A stretch of 46,727 nt of DNA, taken from the NCBI RefSeq assembly GCF_001440035.1, contig NZ_LJYG01000002.1, positions 70,661-117,387 on the forward strand, given 5' to 3'. A program made the translations under genes and the position numbers. Positions 44,131 to 46,727 of this stretch are shown piece after piece (positions within the stretch are counted from its first letter, which is position 1; every line of letters starts with the position of its first letter). The stretch is from Bradyrhizobium manausense. Its GTDB lineage: Bacteria; Pseudomonadota; Alphaproteobacteria; Rhizobiales; Xanthobacteraceae. The notes below the pieces were generated by a model that made no database searches, was not told where the DNA came from, and worked only from the letters and a program-made list of their open reading frames with translations.

Positions 44131-44402
44131 TTGAATCTCCTGTGGCTGCAACCCGAGAAGGCCGGTGAGGCGCGCCCTCTTTCGCCGCGGGAACCCACGC
44201 CGATCCACACAAGTCGGTAGAGGATGTGGCTTGCGTGGACTGCGAAACCCCTGAGCACCATTTGGACGCGCCCCGCAGTTCCTCAATGAAGCAATCGTGA
44301 GTTGTTTGAGCGACTCCGCGCCGAGGAAGGCCGCAGCGGCCGCGAACGCATACAGACCGGTGTGCATGAAACCTCGCAAATGGCGGATCTCTGGTGCTCC
44401 AT

Positions 44403-45236
44403 TCAGTGCGACATGAAGAGCGGAACTGTCGCCGACTTCAGCATTGCGCGGGTAACGCCGCCGAGAATGATCTCGCGCAGCTTGGGACGACCGTAGCCGC
44501 CCATCACGATCAATGTTCCGGATTCATCTGCGACGTAAGACAGAATCGCGTCTGCGACGCTGATGTCCGGCGCGGGAATGATCTCGATGTCGACATTGAC
44601 CTGATGGCGCGCCAAGTGGCCAGCCATTTCGACCCCGCGAATCTCCGTTGTTTCGTTCTTCGTCTTGTCGTTCTCGATAATCAGCAGATCGACCTTGTCC
44701 GCCTTGGTCAGCAGCGGCAACGCGTCGTTAATCGCCCGCGCTGCCGCCCGGCCGCCATCCCAGCAGCACACCAGGTGATCGAGCTTCAGTCCGTCCTTCT
44801 GGATGTACGGCACGACGATGACCGGACGCCCCGAATCGAAGAGCGAGGTCTCGATCATGTCGTCATTGGCTAGCCCGCCTGGGTCCGCCTGAAGAAGTAT
44901 GCTGAGATCAAAGCGCCGGGCGAGCGTCGCGAAGAGCTCGGACCCCTCCACGCCTACAGTGCTGACGAGGCGATGTTCCGCCGACAACAGGCTGCGTTTT
45001 GCGGCCTCGTCAAATCGCCCGATAGCCGCCTCGGCGGCTTTCTTGCTCACATCCACCATGCTTGCAACCACATCCGGCGGAATCTCCACCACCGCATAAC
45101 CCGGAACTTCCGGCATATAGGCAAAGGCCACGCCTGCAATATGCGCCTCGAAGGCTTCCGCGACTGTGATTGCAAAATCGCGCGCCGGGTCCCGCGAAGC
45201 ATCATGCGCCAGATTTACGACGATGTCCTTGATCAT
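44403..45236 (-). CDS. Universal stress protein family protein
   Basis: A 277-aa protein. The C-terminal UspA domain has the ATP-binding motif as [33 protein letters not shown]. The N-terminal half ([23 protein letters not shown]) is a second, degenerate Usp domain without the glycine motif. Tandem Usp proteins of this length are common in rhizobia and respond to hypoxia or other stress. It is monocistronic, followed downstream by the spacer before rpmI. The upstream neighbour is a small exported protein gene. Confidence 0.9.
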   Translation of the reverse strand: MIKDIVVNLAHDASRDPARDFAITVAEAFEAHIAGVAFAYMPEVPGYAVVEIPPDVVASMVDVSKKAAEAAIGRFDEAAKRSLLSAEHRLVSTVGVEGSELFATLARRFDLSILLQADPGGLANDDMIETSLFDSGRPVIVVPYIQKDGLKLDHLVCCWDGGRAAARAINDALPLLTKADKVDLLIIENDKTKNETTEIRGVEMAGHLARHQVNVDIEIIPAPDISVADAILSYVADESGTLIVMGGYGRPKLREIILGGVTRAMLKSATVPLFMSH

Positions 45237-45275
45237 CGAACGTTTCCTGTAGGAGAGGCAAACCGTGTTGCGGCG

Positions 45276-45557
45276 TCAGTAGCAATCCTCGACGCGGCGA
45301 ACGTGCCAGCCCCAGCCATCCCAGAAACGTTCATGGCGGTAGACACAGCGCGGTCCGTAGTAGATGGGCTCGTAGCCGTCGTAGTAATGAGGCGCAGCGA
45401 GTGCGGCCCCAAGCAAGGCCCCGGCCGCGAGGCCGCCTACAACGGGAGCGACGGGAAAGCCGCGATGCCATCGCGCCTGCGCGGCCGTTGGAGAGATGGC
45501 AGCAACCGACACCCCTGCGGCGGCCACCGCGATCGTGATCAGGTTCTTCTTCATCAC
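45276..45557 (-). CDS. Small exported glycine/tyrosine-rich protein
   Basis: A 93-aa protein; the start is ATG 45557 or 45554. The signal peptide runs MKKNLITIAVAAAGVSVAAISPTAAQA. The mature part has an alanine/glycine-rich hydrophobic stretch (VVGGLAAGALLGAALAA), then a Tyr- and Trp-rich tail with two cysteines (PRCVYRH, EDCY). This is the common small envelope protein type of Bradyrhizobium, and no function is known. The promoter probably lies in the 160 bp toward 45720. Confidence 0.8.
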   Translation of the reverse strand: MMKKNLITIAVAAAGVSVAAISPTAAQARWHRGFPVAPVVGGLAAGALLGAALAAPHYYDGYEPIYYGPRCVYRHERFWDGWGWHVRRVEDCY

Positions 45558-45724
45558 AGATCTCCACTGTATAAGCTGCGATTGACCGCGCGCCCAAATG
45601 GACGCCCAACCGTCGCAGCACCAACCCTAGCAACCCGACGCCTGTCCAGCATTGGCGTCCGTCAACGAAGGACGCGACTATTTTGAACGACCCATAAATG
45701 GCGGAGCGCAGCGACGTTTTCCCG

Positions 45725-45925
45725 TCACCGGTTGACAGCCCACAGCACCAGGCTGAGCAGGACACTCAGAAGCAGGCATGTCATCAGAGGGAAATAGAGC
45801 GTCATATTCTTGCGCTCGATGACTATGTCGCCAGGCAGACGACCGAGGCCGATCTGGCTGAAATGCGGCCACAGCAGCCCCGCCAGCAGCAAGAGTACGC
45901 CGAGCACGATGAGAACGCGCGCCAT
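45725..45925 (-). CDS. DUF2905 family small membrane protein
   Basis: A 66-aa protein with two membrane helices (VLIVLGVLLLLAGLLW and MTCLLLSVLLSLVLWAV), separated by the family motif GRLPGDIVIERKNMTLYFP. This is DUF2905, a widespread small inner-membrane protein without known function. It is on the same strand as the frameshifted Bax-inhibitor-1 gene and starts 17 bp after that gene's stop, so they probably share a transcript. Confidence 0.9.
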   Translation of the reverse strand: MARVLIVLGVLLLLAGLLWPHFSQIGLGRLPGDIVIERKNMTLYFPLMTCLLLSVLLSLVLWAVNR

Positions 45926-45942
45926 TTATGCCGACTACTTCA

Positions 45943-46664
45943 TCAACTCTGGCGCCGCTGACCGAACAGTTGCAGCAGCAGCATGAATAGATTGACGAAA
46001 TCGAGATAGAGTGCAAGCGCTCCCATCACGGCCTTCTTGCCGGCCGACTCCTCCGTGTCGGATTCCAGGTACATAGCCTTAATGCGCTGGGTATCGTAGG
46101 CGGTGGGCCCCCAAACAGTATCACGCCGACGATTGAGATCACGAACTGGACGGCATCCGATCTTGTGAAGATGTTCACCAGCGAGGCGATCACAATGCCG
46201 ATCAGGCCCATGAACAGAAAGGAACCGAACCGCGAGAGATCGGCACCCGTTGTAAACCCGTACAGGCTCGTGACGCCATAGGTTGCCGCCGTTATGAAGA
46301 AGACGCGCGCGATCGAGCTTCCGGTGAAGACCAGGAAGATTCCGCCCAGCGACAGGCCCATCACCGCAGCGTAGATCCAGAACAGCAGGACCGCGGCGCC
46401 GACGCTGATGCGTTCGATCCTGAAGCTCAAAACCAGCACGAATCCAAGCGGCGCCAGCATCACGATCCAGAGCAGCGGCGTGCCCTCGATGGCCTGATAG
46501 AAGCCCGAGAAAGCGGCGGCATAGGCGACGAGGCCGGTCAATATCAATCCACCTGCCATATAGCCATAAACGCGCTGCATGTGTTGCCGCAGCCCGGCTT
46601 CGATGCGAGCTTGCGCTGCCATTCCGAACGATGCATTGGGATCATTGGGCGTATAATAGCTCAT
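45943..46664 (-). pseudogene. Bax inhibitor-1/YccA family membrane protein gene with a frameshift
   Basis: From ATG 46664 (MSYYTPNDPNASFGMAAQAR, AGGAG ribosome site) the frame encodes about 186 residues with six membrane spans of the BI-1 family, ending in VGVILFGG. At about 46104-46108, in a G/C run, the frame is lost. After skipping one missing base, another frame continues TAYDTQRIKAMYLES, then KKAVMGALALYLDFVNLFMLLLQLFGQRR to TGA at 45943, the normal C-terminus. The gene is thus complete except for a 1-bp deletion. It could be a true mutation, programmed frameshifting or a sequencing error. The family acts in membrane stress and ion homeostasis. Confidence 0.85.
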
Positions 46665-46727
46665 CACTCGCTCCTGTAAGCTCGCTCGGTGCTGCAAGCG
46701 CAATAGCCAGTCGTCGTCTCGATCGCC

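Noticed and set aside
44131..44379. Upstream extension of the L35 frame to 44379
   Set aside because: L35 is a 66-aa protein with a strong ribosome site at 44130. The extension has no similarity to infC or any known family.

Overview
The window reads as chromosomal DNA of a GC-rich alphaproteobacterium, most likely Bradyrhizobium or a close Nitrobacteraceae relative. The evidence is the codon usage, the DUF2865 and DUF2905 proteins, the form of ribosomal protein L35, and the many ABC uptake systems. There is no complete insertion sequence, prophage, CRISPR array, rRNA or intact tRNA. There is a scatter of decayed gene fragments.

Layout. (1) 1-7433 is a catabolic cluster around a LacI-type regulator. 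Leftward genes: lacI, Gfo/Idh/MocA dehydrogenase, family I CoA-transferase, enoyl-CoA hydratase and a sugar-binding protein cut by the window edge. Rightward genes: a short-chain dehydrogenase, a 51-codon coupled ORF and a DUF993 aldolase-like protein. Matching palindromes sit in the shared promoter region. (2) 7434-10066 holds a DUF2865 protein and decayed DNA: a small secreted-protein gene with an in-frame TAG, and a cyclase/TPR-type gene fragment cut off at 10063. (3) 10067-19425 is a divergent cluster: ROK regulator, YwrD-like gamma-glutamyltransferase, fused dipeptide-type ABC ATPase and Gfo/Idh/MocA enzyme leftward; binding protein and two permeases rightward. It looks like uptake and processing of a gamma-glutamyl or sugar-amino-acid conjugate. 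(4) 19478-27665 has an aldo/keto reductase divergent from a six-gene sugar operon: LsrB-like binding protein, dual ATPase, two permeases, FGGY kinase and class II aldolase, with no isomerase. (5) 27666-31631 has ABC permease debris, then a phospholipase D/VTT fusion overlapping an endonuclease/exonuclease/phosphatase protein, convergent with psiE. (6) 32134-38861 is one leftward respiratory run: 2Fe-2S subunit, molybdopterin subunit, triheme cytochrome c, small periplasmic protein, cydA, cydB. (7) 39340-46727 is a patchwork: LigD remnant, unusual RNase HII, RelE-type toxin-antitoxin pair, truncated hypothetical, acyl-CoA synthetase pseudogene, alpha/beta hydrolase, an orphan L35 gene, universal stress protein, small envelope proteins and a frameshifted Bax-inhibitor-1 gene.

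How the genes work together. The left 28 kb is built for scavenging carbon compounds, three times as transporter plus regulator or enzymes. The strongest candidates for undescribed biology are the LacI/CoA-transferase/DUF993 cluster, which seems to take a sugar-like substrate to a CoA thioester, and the ROK/GGT/ABC/Gfo cluster. The middle and right parts deal with membrane lipid, respiration and stress. All functions are inferred from sequence features and knowledge of the families; no database search was run.
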